64,000 bases of DNA from Macrostomum hystrix (GCA_950097015.1 CATNEN010000007.1:10293001-10357000); one strand, 5' to 3'. Positions 35,103 through 46,700 are shown, counted from the stretch's first letter. Program-made: numbers and translations. The notes: generated by a model not told the origin, from the sequence alone.

Positions 35103-38100
35103 CTGGCGCTGGCGAAGTGGCGGGCGGGCGGGCGGGATTCTGCGGCTCCCCGCGGCGCCCCAGCAGCAACACGCGAGGCCTAGCGGAGCCGGGCGCTCAT
35201 TAGCTATCCCGCCCGCACCTGGGCAATGAGGAGGGGCCACTTTTTGCTGTCTTTGTTTCCCATCCGCTCCAGATATCACCGAGGTCCGGGTCCGTGTCCG
35301 GATCCGCAGTCTCCACTGGTCTAATAAAAAACTCATATCATCCTCATGTCTCACGCATCCTCTCACCTTCCTTCTCACCTTCTCATATCATCCTCATGTC
35401 TCACGCATCCTCTCACCTTCCTTCTCACCTTCTCATATCATCCTCATGTCTCACGCATCCTCTCACCTTCCTTCTCACCTTCTCATATCATCCTCATGTC
35501 TCACGCATCCTCTCACCTTCCTTCTCACCTTCTCATATCATCCTCATGTCTCATGTGTCCTCTCACCTTCCTTCTCACCTTCTCATATCATCCTCATGTC
35601 TCACGCATCCTCTCACCTTCCTTCTCACCTTCTCATATCATCCTCATGTCTCACGTGTCCTCTCACCTTCCCTCTCACCTTCTCATATCATCCTCATGTC
35701 TCACGCATCCTCTCACCTTCCTTCTCACCTTCTCATATCATCCTCATGTCTCACGTGTCCTCTCACCTTCCCTCTCACCTTCTCATATCATCCTCATGTC
35801 TCACGCATCCTCTCACCTTTGCTTGAACTCCCGGTGACCACTAGAAAATAAGGTAAAAATAAGCACAGAAATTCACAGGCGGCAGTCGGTCCCGGGCCCG
35901 CCAGTTGAGTTTTACAGCCCCCGACCGGCCTGCCCCGCTTTCTCCGACAACAGTCAGAAATGCGATTTGGAAAAACGAAATTAATTTAGCGCTGCCAGCC
36001 TCCATTTACAATGGCATTGCGTGCGAAATGCCTCACGCAATACTGAAACTGTGTGTGTGTGCGTGAGTTCAGAAAGGGGCACCTACCTACCTACCTATGA
36101 CCCCAGTGCCGACTTACAGGGACCATTCGCATATTTTCCGCTATTGCCGGTGCTAACAATGGGCATAAAATGGCGGCCCATCTGAGTCATGAGTCTCATA
36201 GAATCAAAGCCAGACTCAAAGTGAAGTGTTATTATCAACAACAAAAGGACAGGGCGAAGAGCAGCGGCGCCAGCGCTTAATTAATGAATTAAAATGCATA
36301 ATGCATGACGCCTTAGACAATTGGCTTATGGTTTGGTAGCCATCAAGCCTGGATGCTTTTGAAACACTCTTCACTCTCTGACAGACTCTTAAAGGATCTG
36401 ACAGACTCCCACAGAATCTGACAGACTCCCACAGAATCTGACAGACTCCCACAGAATCTGACAGACTCCCACAGAATCTGACAGACTCCCACAGAATCTG
36501 ACAGACTCCCACAGAATCTGACAGACTCTCACAGGATCTGACAGACTCAGGCAGACTAAGGCAGGGCAAAGGCATGTCTGGCCCTGCTGTGTTGCACTTT
36601 TAAAGCCAGGCCCACCAACCCCGCCTTCGCAGGATCCGGCGTCGCCTTTTCCACCGCAGAGCCCGACAGCCGCACTGGCGGCCGCAGTCAGCGGCGGTGG
36701 CCGCAGCCGGAGACTTCGTCCGCATTCGCCGACGCCGCCGCTTTTCTGGAGCGCATCGGAGCCGGCAGCTTCAGCGACGAGGTCGAAGAGGACAGAGTGG
36801 AAGTCCAGGAGCTCGACTGCGGCGAGACGAGGCAGCAGCGGCCGCAGCGACAGCTGCGTCGACCGTCAGAGTCGCTGAGCCGCCGGCTGCGCAATTTCCT
36901 CCTGCGGCGGCCGAGTCGGCGGCAGTCGGCTTCAGACGCTTCGGTGACGATTGCGGAGGCGGAGTCGGGGAACTGCTCGGAGCTGCAGGACTATGTGTAC
37001 ACCCGCTGGGTGTTCCACAGGCGCTGGTGCGGCTCTCCGGAGCGCTCGATGTCGCACGACCATCTGCGCTGCGACGCTGCAGCTGCCACCTCCGTCACTG
37101 CGGGCGCCGCAGGGATTCGCACAGTCGCCGCTTCGTCCGTCGGCGTGGACACGGCCGGGGTGTCCCGCAACGAGGCCATGGCGGTCACCTCGGCTGGGCA
37201 GCGCTCAACGGCGATGACGAAGAGCGCCAGCGCCCGCATGGTGCGCTTCCGCTGCCCCTACGACTCCACCGGCTCCGACCAGGACTCCACGCTGGTGAGT
37301 CTGGCGAAGCTGCGGGCTAATCAATGAGGCTAATCACAGTTGGATGATGGGGATCACAGGTAGAGAATGGAGATCACAGGTAGAGAATCGGGATCACAGG
37401 TAGAGAATCGGGATCACAGGTAGAGAATGGGGATCACAGGTAGAGAATGGAGATCACAGGTAGAGAATCGGGATCACAGGTAGAGAATCGGGATCACAGG
37501 TAGAGAATGGGGATCACAGGTAGAGAATGGGGATCACAGGTAGAGAATGGGGATCACAGGTAGAGAATCGGGATCACAGGTAGAGAATGGGGATCACAGG
37601 TAGAGAATGGGGATCACAGGTAGAGAATGGGCATCACAGGTAGAGAATGGGGATCACAGGTAGAGAATGGGGATCACAGGTAGAGAATGGGGATCACAGG
37701 TAGAGAATGGGGATCACAGGTAGAGAATGGGGATCACAGTTGAAGAACTATTGCGAACTGAGAATGGAATCGACACTTTGATTTAGTCGCACAGCCGATC
37801 TCCCACAGGTGAGTCCGTACCTGACCTCCGCCTTCACCTGCCTGCCGCTGCCGCCCGGCGGCTCGGTCTCCAGCGGCTACAGCTCCGATCGGGACACCCC
37901 GCCGGTGGCGGCTGCGGCAGCGGCGGCGGCAGCGGCTTTATCGGCGTCGTCACAGCACTGGGTGACTCGCGAGGAGGACATCGACTGCCTGCTGCTGCGC
38001 CGGCCGGTCCACGCCGCAACCGCCTGCGCCGCCCGAATCGGCAGCGGCGACGACGAAGACTTCGACTTGGCAAAGCTCGACGTATCAGCATTCTTTGCCG

Positions 38101-38372
38101 CCGATCCGTCCGCCGACGTCTTGGCCGGGCCCTTCCTTCCGCCTCCGAGGCGGCAACTGAACGGCAGCTATCGGACCCTGCCAGCCCCGCCGCTTCCCCC
38201 GCGCTGCCAGCAGAACAGCCGGCGCCTCCCGGCTGGTGACACGCAGCGAGCCTCCGGCGCCGCATCCGTCTACTACGACCCGGTGGCGGCCGATGAGATC
38301 GACCGCCTGGTCGGCGAGGTCGTGCGCCTCGGCGGCAGCACCTGGAGACGGACAGAGCAGCGGCTGCACTGA
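31709..38372 (+). CDS. Uncharacterised basic/Ser-rich protein with seven-base first coding exon
   Basis: Proposed exons: 31709-31715 (ATGACAG|GTGAGC), 36633-37294 and 37809-38372; 410 residues. Exons 2 and 3 join in phase 0 (ACG CTG|GTGAGT ... CCCACAG|GTGAGTCCG). Exon 2 begins after CCGCCTTCGCAG and needs one preceding base, which ATG ACA G supplies, giving M-T-G-S-G-V-A. Visible features: FLERIGAGSFSDEVEEDRVE, an Arg/Ser-rich stretch (SLSRRLRNFLLRRPSRR) that could be phosphorylated or bind membranes, YVYTRWVFHRRW, a Pro/Gly patch and an Ala run from residue ~255, and a C-terminal helix (DEIDRLVGEVVRLGG). No family recognised. Exons 2 and 3 are well supported; exon 1 is an inference from phase, the Kozak-like ATG and the promoter-like sequence. 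Confidence 0.6.
32037..32832. repeat. 36-bp minisatellite, about 22 copies, in intron 1
   Basis: Unit begins gtgtctgtagatccagtttc and continues cccagcctcatcctgt. Variants are cctgtg/ccagtg and cccc/cctc. The period is a multiple of three, so four frames stay open (12-residue repeats), but no splice context supports coding. Confidence 0.92.
32833..34311. other. Intron 1 sequence without recognised features
   Basis: Mixed-composition sequence with many gggattt/aatccc words, no convincing exon, and no RNA gene recognised. Confidence 0.4.
34312..34652. repeat. 16-bp minisatellite, about 21 copies, in intron 1
   Basis: Unit tctcacagatcccatt, almost perfectly homogeneous from end to end, which implies very recent expansion. 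Confidence 0.95.
34653..35329. other. Intron 1 sequence with a GCC microsatellite
   Basis: Contains an uninterrupted GCC tract at about 35072-35103 and a gggc-rich stretch after it. No exon recognised. Confidence 0.45.
35072..35103. repeat. (GCC)n microsatellite
   Basis: About ten tandem GCC triplets inside a strongly GC-rich patch of intron 1. Confidence 0.85.
35330..35819. repeat. 50-bp minisatellite, about 10 copies, in intron 1
   Basis: Unit begins tcctcatgtctcacgcatcc and continues tctcaccttccttctcacct plus tctcatatca. Variants change acgcatcc to acgtgtcc or atgtgtcc and cttct to ccttcc. CT-rich, same flavour as the satellite at 27.8-30.2 kb. Confidence 0.93.
35820..36384. other. Intron 1 sequence with short microsatellites
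   Basis: Contains a (TG)n run near 36050-36062 and (ACCT)n near 36081-36097. No exon recognised. Confidence 0.45.
36385..36545. repeat. 20-bp minisatellite, about 8 copies, in intron 1
   Basis: Unit tgacagactcccacagaatc, highly uniform in the centre, with cacaggatc variants at the edge. It ends about 90 bp before the exon 2 acceptor. Confidence 0.92.
37340..37739. repeat. 20-bp minisatellite, about 20 copies, filling intron 2
   Basis: Unit ggatcacaggtagagaatgg, with ggg/gga/cgg/ggc variants. It occupies most of the 514-bp intron between 37294 and 37809. Each unit contains CACAG|GTAGAG, i.e. an acceptor-like AG next to a donor-like GT. Confidence 0.95.
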
Positions 38373-39669
38373 ATGTCCCGCAGCCCATCCGCTAGTCATC
38401 GCAGCCAAGCGCCCAGCTCGCACCAGTCCGAGCTGACGATAAAGCTCAATAGCAATGCACCTGCACCCACAGGCACTGACAGATTTCCCCCCGCTATTTC
38501 CTTTAAAAATGCTACAAATACTGAGGCTCACACACACACACAACTGCCACGCCACTGTTTGAAGTATACTCGAAATGGCTGTACATTCTCGCATTGGATT
38601 GACCGTCTTGCAATGAGTACTCAATTATTTGTCCATGCTCATCTCGATCAGTAATTTAGCTCGGTTGCTACTTTAAGTTTTTTATTTTCTTGGACTTAAC
38701 CTATTTAAGTGATCCGGCCATGATGTGGTCTCATACGCTCGTAGTATGGCCGGACGACTGTGCGACTATCATGACACCGAAGGTGCTGAGGTCTCTACGG
38801 TAAAATCTCTGGCCTTTGCTTTTTTGCTGCCTCCACAAGTTGCCTGCTGCTATGCTAGCAAGTGAAAAAGTTGTTTGACAGAAATGCTCTGGAGAGTGGA
38901 TTGACGGAGCCCCGGTTAATTAAGCCTGCTGGAGAGGCAATGAGGGCACACCTGCGTGACGGAGGGGCGGGAAGATCCTGGCGGATTGCTCACGCAGGGG
39001 TAGGCTAGTGCGCCGACTCTTGAGCACACTCAAGTTCGCTCACTGCCTATCTCTTCTCGTCCCTCGCGCTGCTCCTTTCGCTTTTCAAAATATTGCCACG
39101 CACTTCTACGCCAAAGTGAAATAATGCGTTGAGGACAGTCGATAGCGAACTTTCCTGAGAAATTCTGAGAAAATTGGTTCGCCCCTGAGCCCGGATGAGC
39201 GGTGAGTCACCGGGTCGGAGCAGTTCGCAAATGAGAGGCCGGGTCACATGAAAATATTTCTTTCCAGCTTTTTAATGAATCAGAAAGACGAATTGCCATT
39301 GCGGGCTCGAAGATAGCGGAAGTGAGTGCCAAGCAGAACCCCACCCGCTTTTTCTACGGCAAGGGAAATTTTCGGCTTTTTATTATCGATTGAGCGCGGC
39401 GAAATCCCACCCACCCACGATGCGAGAGGGGAAAAAAACTGGGATTTGTCGTCAGCCTCGCCTGAAATCAACATTTTAGCAGCGGGAGCAGGGCGGGAGG
39501 GAGACCATGGAGATGGGAGCTTAAATTATGCAGGCAGGCCAGTGTCTCATCCAGTCAGCTGATTCAACAAGTCACTCAAACCAGCTCATTTAGCTGAATC
39601 AGTCCCTCTGTGCAACCCCTCAACTTCTTCATACAACTACATATTATGAGGGTAGCGGCTGGGTTAGCG
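38373..39669. other. 3' flank and intergenic, no gene recognised
   Basis: Follows the stop codon at 38372. It includes a short CA run near 38528. No conserved open frame. Confidence 0.4.
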
Positions 39670-40004
39670 TATATCTGCGGCTGCTCCCACTGCAGTCCCA
39701 ACCCTCAGGATATCTGCGGCTGCTCCCACTGCAGTCCCAACTCCTCAGGATATCTGCGGCTGCTCCCACTGCAGTCCCAACTCCTCAGGATATCTGCGGC
39801 TGCTCCCACTGCAGTCCCAACTCCTCAGGATATCTGCGGCTGTTGCCACTGCAGTCCCAACTCCTCAGGATATCTGCGGCTGCTCCCACTGCAGTCCCAA
39901 CTCCTCAGGATATCTGCGGCTGCTCCCACTGCAGTCCAAACTCCTCAGGATATCTGCGGCTGCTCCCACTGCAGTCCCAACTCCTCAGGATATCTGCGGC
40001 AGCT
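39670..40004. repeat. 40-bp minisatellite, about 8 copies
   Basis: Unit begins tatctgcggctgctcccact and continues gcagtcccaactcctcagga. Nearly identical copies; one has tgttgccact. Each unit carries a CTGCAG site. Confidence 0.93.
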
Positions 40005-41388
40005 TCAGTGTTCCAAGTTTTTCCCGACGTAAAAATTGATTTTTTAAATGATTTTTATTGCTTTCAAGCGGTTTACGAAATAACGATAAAGCGTAAATTA
40101 TTTATCGTTTGAATGTAACTCGATTGCGGATTTACACAGCTTGGGTAGATTATCAGGAATCTGTGGACCAGAGTTTATCCTGAGGATTAAGTATACTTAC
40201 AATATCGTTCAGCAATTTGCTGTTCCACTCTGTAAGCCTCTGAATTAAGGTGAGTCATGAGGCTGAAGGCGAGTAGGCAGCTGCAGGAAAATGTTTATTT
40301 CAACTACGCAAATTGACTGCGAACTGCAAGCAATAAATTGCCAAACTCAGCAGCAGCGGCAGCGCAGCCCAAATGACATAGCAGTGTATCCGAGTCGCTA
40401 ATGCTACCTTTACTCGAAGTCAGACATTATCCTGCGCAGAACAGACCAACAACCCCCATACAACTGAATGCTACACGAGCATTGCCAAGCTGTCACCCGT
40501 CTCAGCAGCTGGAAGCAGCAGATTGGAAAACTGTTCTGAGGTTCTGCAGCAGGAAAGACAACGAACAAAGTCAGCCTGTGGAGAGGATTGATTTAACACA
40601 GAATAAAAAGAAACACTCGGCAGTAAAGAGTGTATTTCAGCAGTATGAATTGAATAAATGTCCGATTTACCTGAAAATACTCCGAGTGGTTGCGAATTCA
40701 AACACGGGATTTCCCTTGGATACGAGTACATATAATCTAGTCACAATTCAAACACGGGATTTCCCTTGGATACGAGTACATATAATCTAGTCACATTTCA
40801 AACACGGGATTTCCCTTGGATACGAGTACATATAATCTAGTCATATTTCAAACACGGGATTTCCCTTGCATACGAGTACATATAATCTAGTCACAATTCA
40901 AACACGATACTTGCGCGATAAAGCCACTGCATTTCCGTAGCAAAAGGTAATAGCAATTAAATGAAAGCTTATGACGAACTAAAAAGTGAGTAAAATATCA
41001 CCAGCTCGCACAATCAAGCAGCTTAACGGTTGAGGCGAAAATTTTCACCTTAATTCAGAATTTTTTGGATTTACAGGTAAAAAAGCTCTTAGCATGAAGG
41101 AGGATAAGGGACTCAATCTAAAATAATAATAAATCGAAAAGGAAACACAAGAGCAATGGTCATTAAAAGTGTCATGACCACTGAATGACTGAATGGATAG
41201 TCATGACCCACCGAATGACTAAAATTGATAGTCATGACCCACCGAACGACTTAAGGAAGTAAATTTCGCACGAATGAACCATCAAATTCTGCAGTCAGTG
41301 TCGGCCTCACAATTGGCCTCACGAACTCTAGAAGCGTGAGCTATGGGCTGATATACAGTGTGATAATTTTTGTCTTCTTGAAAGGACC
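40005..41388. other. Tail-to-tail intergenic sequence
   Basis: Between the unknown gene (+) and the RRM gene (-). Apart from the 50-bp repeat at 40695-40912 and a short gatagtcatgacccaccgaa repeat at 41195-41250, I see nothing supported. The 129-codon frame at 40401 has no family features. Confidence 0.4.
40695..40912. repeat. 50-bp tandem repeat, about 4.3 copies
   Basis: Unit begins aattcaaacacgggatttcc and continues to ctagtcac. Spacing is exactly 50 bp between the first copies. Confidence 0.9.
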
Positions 41389-43044
41389 TCAGTCCTGATC
41401 TCCCGTGTCCCGGAGCTCCAGGCTCTGCCGGCCATCAGAGTCAACGGCTGGCAGGCTTTGAAGGCCTTCGCAGGCTTCTTCGCTGAGGAATGAGGAGGGG
41501 GAGGGCGCCAGGCCGCAGCCGTCATCGCCGAACTGCCGGGGCAGCAGGCAGCCGGTGGCCACGTCTGGTGGCACCACTACGCGGCCCAGGCGTAGGCGCA
41601 GGAGGTTCTTGTCGACTCGGCCAGTGACGGGCGCAGCCAGCAGGGCGGCTTCCGCAGACGCCGGCTCAGCGAAGGTCACGAAACCGTAGGCGGGCAGGCA
41701 ATTCGGAGGGCGCTCCAGCCAGAGGTCGACAACGCGACCAAAAGCGCCCAAGCGATGGCGCAGGTCGGCCTCAGACATGGCGGGCGGCACATTCGCCACG
41801 TAGAGGCGCCGGTCCCAGTCTGGGCATTCGCGCGATAGCTCCATCAGCAATGCACCCCCGCTAGGCTGGTTGAACGGCCGGCTCACGCGCAGCTGCTGCC
41901 CGCCTGCGGGTGGTGAGGCCGGCGAGACCTGGCCAAGTGAGTGACTGCAACAGAGTGATGAGTGAGCGACTACCACAGAGTGACGACGAGTGAGCGACTG
42001 CCACAGAGTGACGAGTGAGCGACTGCCTCAGAGTGACAAGAAGAGTGAGTGAGAGCCAGAGAGTGACAATACGAGTGAGTGACAGTCAAAGAGTGACAAG
42101 ACGAGTGAGTGACAGCCAGAGAGTGACAAGACGAGTGAGTGACTGCTACAGAGTGACAAGACGAGTGAGTGACTGCTACAGAGTGACAAGACGAGTGAGT
42201 GACTGCCACAGAGTGACAGGACGAGTGAGTGACAGTCAAAGAGTGACAAGAAAGCCAAAAATGCCGCAGGGCAGCTCACACAGTCGGGTGCAGTTCAAAC
42301 TCTCAATAGCCAGCAGGGCGGCCTCGGGAACGTGGAAGTTGACAAATGCGAAGCCCTTGTTCTTGCTGCTGTGCATGAAGAGCCTGCCTACGAAGCTCAT
42401 CGGCCCGAACTCGGCCAGCAGGTCGGTCAGCTGGCCTTCCGTCACACCGGGAGCCAGCCGGCCGATGTACACCCGGCTGAGCAGCACAACCGAGTAGGCG
42501 CGGCTGAGCTTGCCTGGCTCCTTGTTAAAAAGGCGCAAATTTGTCTCATCTGTCTCATCTCTCCGCTGTCTTATCCCTCATCTGTCTCATCTCTCCGCTG
42601 TCTTATCTCTCGTATCTCCCCTGTCATCAATTTTGTCTTATCTCTCCCCTATCTCATATTTCGACAGTCAATGCGGCCCGCTGTCCTCTTTTAGGCTCTC
42701 TATTTGGCCCGCTAGCTAATAAGTGTGCCGACCCCTGGCCTAAGGGATACTATTTGTGCATACGGAGCGAACCAGCCAGCTTCAAACAGCGAGACTCGTA
42801 CCAGATGCGTGAGCAGGCTGCTCCGTTGCACAGCGAACCGCACGGTCTGCTGGTTGGCGAAGCGCACCGCCAGACGGCAGGCAAGCGGCGGCTTCTTCCT
42901 GGCGGCCCTCATCTGTCGAAGGGTGTCGAAGATGCCGCAGCATCTGGCAGGCTTGTCGCTGGCGCCAGATCCGGAGCCCATGGCCAGCTCGCCAACCTGA
43001 ATGAAGGAGCTGGCGGCTTCCGGACCAGCTGGCTGCGGCTGCAT
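41389..43044 (-). CDS. Protein with two RNA-recognition motifs
   Basis: Exons 43044-42802, 42520-42280 and 41903-41389 join in consistent phase to 332 residues. The last junction was chosen because it restores an RRM end: ...NCTRL + CGQQLRVSRP. RRM1 (~95-170) has RNP2-like VYIGRL and RNP1-like NKGFAFVNF. RRM2 (~205-285) has LYVANV and AYGFVTF. The first ~80 residues (from MQPQPAGPEAASSF) are less clear. An acceptor at ~43059 means the gene may start further upstream, so the 5' end is provisional. The exon 2 acceptor (TTTTTAACAAG) is weak. Role: single-stranded RNA binding, probably in mRNA processing; no orthologue named. Tandem with the Dp gene on the same strand. Confidence 0.65.
41940..42250. 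repeat. 30-bp minisatellite, about 10 copies, in the last RRM-gene intron
   Basis: On the plus strand the unit reads gagtgacaagacgagtgagt plus gactgctaca, with variants. It nearly fills the 376-bp intron (41904-42279). On the gene strand each unit contains CTCTGTAGCAG|TCACTC, resembling a 3' splice site. Confidence 0.88.
42541..42742. mobile_element. CT-rich repeat ending in a hAT-like terminus
   Basis: Contains tctcatctctcc units related to the 27.8-30.2 kb satellite. It ends AGTGTGCCGACCCCTGG, the reverse complement of a CAGGGGTCGGCA-type hAT inverted repeat, preceded by a CGGCCCGC-like stretch common in such elements. The opposite terminus is not evident. Located in the first intron of the RRM gene. 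Confidence 0.4.
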
Positions 43045-43060
43045 GCCAGCTGCGGGACCT

Positions 43061-43723
43061 GAAGATGCGAGGAAAAGTGCAACTCAATGGGTCACTTTAA
43101 AAGTACACGAAGATGAATTCCGACGAAAAGTACATTCAGCGCTAGCTAAGCTTCTCGACCTGATCGAAAAGAACTCAGTCTCATTAGCTTACAGATGATC
43201 ACTAATAGCTTTTTGAGCAAATAAATGAGCAATCGGTAAGTCAGCTCGAGCAGCAATCTGATCATAATTTCCAAGAAATTGAACGCACTGACAACGCTTA
43301 ATGGCGTTGCAGCTCAGGGCTTATATTTACATTCTTTCTAAGAGCCTTAGATCGCTAATAATATTATGAGAATACAGCAATATTGGGTGCATACTAACAG
43401 CAGTAGTATAGGTGGAGTACAAAATGGCTAAAACATAAAACACAAAAATAACAAGTGATACACGTCCGCGATCAAGGGAGTAGAGACAGATGGCCGATGC
43501 GCTAAATTAGACAGGCATGGCTTAACATTAACACAACAGAAAAATGCCAAATTTAATAGACAACTGCCGACTGCATGTGAAATGCAAGTTACACTTTGCA
43601 CTGGTGCATCCATTGCAAGCAGAATAGGACAGCAGAAATACACTACAGAGAATCCACACTGAGCTGCAGAGTAAGAAGCAAAAACTGACTGCAGTTTTCA
43701 GTACTCAGAGCGGCCGCAGCGGC
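43061..43723. other. 3' UTR of the Dp gene and short spacer
   Basis: Lies after the Dp stop codon (minus strand) and before the RRM gene. Minus-strand ATTAAA near 43553 could be a polyadenylation signal. No other feature. Confidence 0.4.
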
Positions 43724-46700
43724 TCAGGCGCCGACCTCGACTTCAATGTCGGACCCTTCCTCTTCCTCGATCTCCGAGTCGGATAGCGGCACCATCTGGC
43801 TGTGCGGGTGGTGGTGGTGGCCGATGCCGCCGACCACGGCTGATGGGATCGCCTGGATGATCTGCGGGATTCCAGCGCCGGCTGCGGCGACCGCGGCGCC
43901 AGCGGCGGCGGCCTCCAACTTGCGCTGGGCGTGGACGGACTCGAAGTCCGGGACAACGGCGTCGCGGCGCTCGTAGAGGGCGTTGACGAAGAAACGCAGC
44001 GAGGGCGGGACGCACTCGATGATGTCATCGACCGGCTCGTTGTTGGTTGCCAGCTGGTAGCCGAGGGAGCGCAGCACGGCGGTGTCGTCGGACATCTCGA
44101 AAGTGTGGTCGAAGGTGAACAGGTACTCCAGCTTGTCCTTGGTGATGTTGCAGTCGGTGACGGTGTTTGGCGGGCAGGAGATCACAAGGAAGGGCAGGTG
44201 TAGCAGGGAGGCCTTGGGCGCCGGGCCGTACATTTGCTCATTCTCGCGGTTTCGCTTCACCAGCTGCTTGAAGGCGATCAGCTGGCAGACCTGCAGCAGC
44301 GGGAGGTGCAAGGAATATCAATAATCTATGAGACTTCTGGTGATGCTTGGAAGACTGGGGAGCTGACTTACCTTCTCGGAGATCTCGTTGGCCTTCTCGC
44401 GAATTCGCTTGAGCCGCTCCTCGCGCTCCTCCTGCAGCTTGCGGCACTGCACAATGGCGTTGAGCGGCATGCCGACCCAGTTGATCTCTTTGTTGTCGCG
44501 CCGGATGACACCCATGGCTAAAAGTACATTTAGCGTGTCGTACGCACGCCGGCGGATGTTCTTCTGGTGGTAGATCAGCTGGTCCTGCGGCATGAGCGGG
44601 TGCTCGGCCGCGAACTCCTGCACAAGCTCGTCGGCCACCTCGTAGTAGGAGGTGATGCTCTTGTTCTGCAGCTTGTCCACCACGGCGCCAGCGTACTTCC
44701 GCAGGCCGGAGCCGCCGCGGGCGCCAGAGCCAGTGTAGTCGTCGTCGTCCATCCAGTCGTCCGCCGTGCCGCGCGCGGCGGCGCCCTGCCTGGTGACGCT
44801 AGCGAAGCTCAGGCCGCCGCGCACCAGCGGCGAGGCCTTCGCTTTGGCGTCCAACAGGAAGGCCCTGGTTGGCGTGCCGCCGACGCCAAGTGGCTCTAGG
44901 CGCTTCCGCTGCTGCTGCGGTTGCTGCTGCATTGGAAGACTGCGTACCTGTTGGGTATGAAAGCAATATTTAAAATGAGCCTGCTAAGGGGGTGAGTGGC
45001 AGAGCGGTTAATGCGTCGCCTCTCGCACAAGGTCACTGAGCTCGATTCCAAGGCGAGAAGGCTTGGGGATTGTAGTGCAATTTACGCCCATGAGGGCTAA
45101 CCTACAAGGCACAGTAAAGTTACACTGCCTGTCAGGGCAGATGTACACTCCCTGTGTGAGTGTGTCTGCGCAAAGCATCTGTGCGCATGTGTGCTCAGGA
45201 GTCAGCGAAATGGGCAGAACTGCCTCCTCGCTGGCTGTGTGTCTAGTGTCACCAAATTATGTGCCACTGCTTGCAGCCATTAAACTTCTAATGAGCCTGC
45301 TGCATGAAGATTAGCCTGCAAACCGGCACCAAAGACCACAATGTTCTGCCAACCTGAATGATCCGCTGAGCTCCGGAAGCCGTGATGACACGCAGAGTCT
45401 GGCCCGAGCCCTGCTGCGTCCCGGTGCCAACCTGCCGGATGATCTGCTGCTGGTGATGCTGCTGAGTCCTGGGCGGCAGCGTAATGATCTTGATGCTGCC
45501 AGCACCAGACTGCTGGCCCGTGCTCAGCTTCTGCACCGGCAGGCGGATGACGCGCACCGGCTGCTGTTTCACGCCGCCACCAGCGAAGTCACCGCTGGCG
45601 ATTAGCCCGCCGACGCCACCGGACTGCGCCGCGGAAGTAGTTGTCTGGATGCGGATCACCCGGGGCTGGGACGAGGCGGCCGTTGGATGCACCTGCGGGG
45701 TTAAGAAGTTTGGGATCTGATGTTAGTGGCGAAGTGGGTTTCGGGTTTAGGATAATATAAGGTGGCAGACAGAAGGCTCAGGATGATAGTGAGCCGACAG
45801 ACTGAAGGTTCAGGATATTAGTGAGCCGACAGACTGAAGGTTCAGGATATTAGTGAGCCGACAGACTGAAGGTTCAGGATATTAGTGAGCCGACAGACTG
45901 AAGGTTCAGGATATTAGTGAGCCGACAGACTGAAGGTTCAGGATATTAGTGAGCCGACAGACTGAAGGTTCAGGATATTAGTGAGCCGACAGACTGAAGG
46001 TTCAGGATATTAGTGAGCCGACAGACTGAAGGTTCAGGATATTAGTGAGCCGACAGACTGAAGGTTCAGGATATTAGTGAGCCGACAGACTGAAGGTTCA
46101 GGATATTAGTGAGCCGACAGACTGAAGGTTCAGGATATTAGTGAGCCGACAGACTGAAGGTTCAGGATAATAGCTGACAGACTGAAGGTTCAGGATAATA
46201 GCTGACAGACTGAAGGTTCAGGATAATAGCTGACAGACTGAAGGCTCAGGATAATAGCTGACAGACTGAAGGTTCAGGATAATAGCTGACAGACTGAAGG
46301 TTCAGGATAATAGCTAAAAGACTGAAGGTTCAGGATTATACCCGACAGACTGAAGGTTCAGGATTATACCCGACAGACTGAAGGTTCAGGATTATACGCG
46401 ACAGACTGAAGGTTCAGGATAATAGCCGACAGACTGAAAGTTCAGGATAATAGCTGACAGACTGAAGGTTCAGGATAATAGTGAGCTGACAGACTGAAGG
46501 TTCAGGATAATAGCTGACAGACTGAAGGTTCAGGATAATAGCCGACAGACTGAAAGTTCAGGATAATAGCTGACAGACTGAAGGTTCAGGATAATAGCCG
46601 AAAGAGTTAAGGGTCAGGATAATAGTGAGCTGACAGACTGAAGGTTCAGGATAATAGTGAGCTGACAGACTGAAGGTTCAGGATAATAGCCGAAAGAGTT

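Noticed and set aside
34312-37739. Regular arrays considered as CRISPR
   Set aside because: Units are directly adjacent without unique spacers, and the DNA is clearly eukaryotic.
40401-40790. 129-codon plus-strand frame
   Set aside because: It runs into the 50-bp tandem repeat and has no recognisable domain.
41904-41976. Acceptor at 41945 (TTGCAG) for the last RRM exon
   Set aside because: It needs a weak GTGTGA donor and leaves an odd insert before the last RRM strand; the acceptor at 41904 restores the RRM end cleanly.
44990-45060. A tRNA gene (TGGCAGAGCGG ... CTCGATTCC)
   Set aside because: The cloverleaf cannot be completed, a related copy exists at 62.8 kb, and target duplications show it is a SINE.
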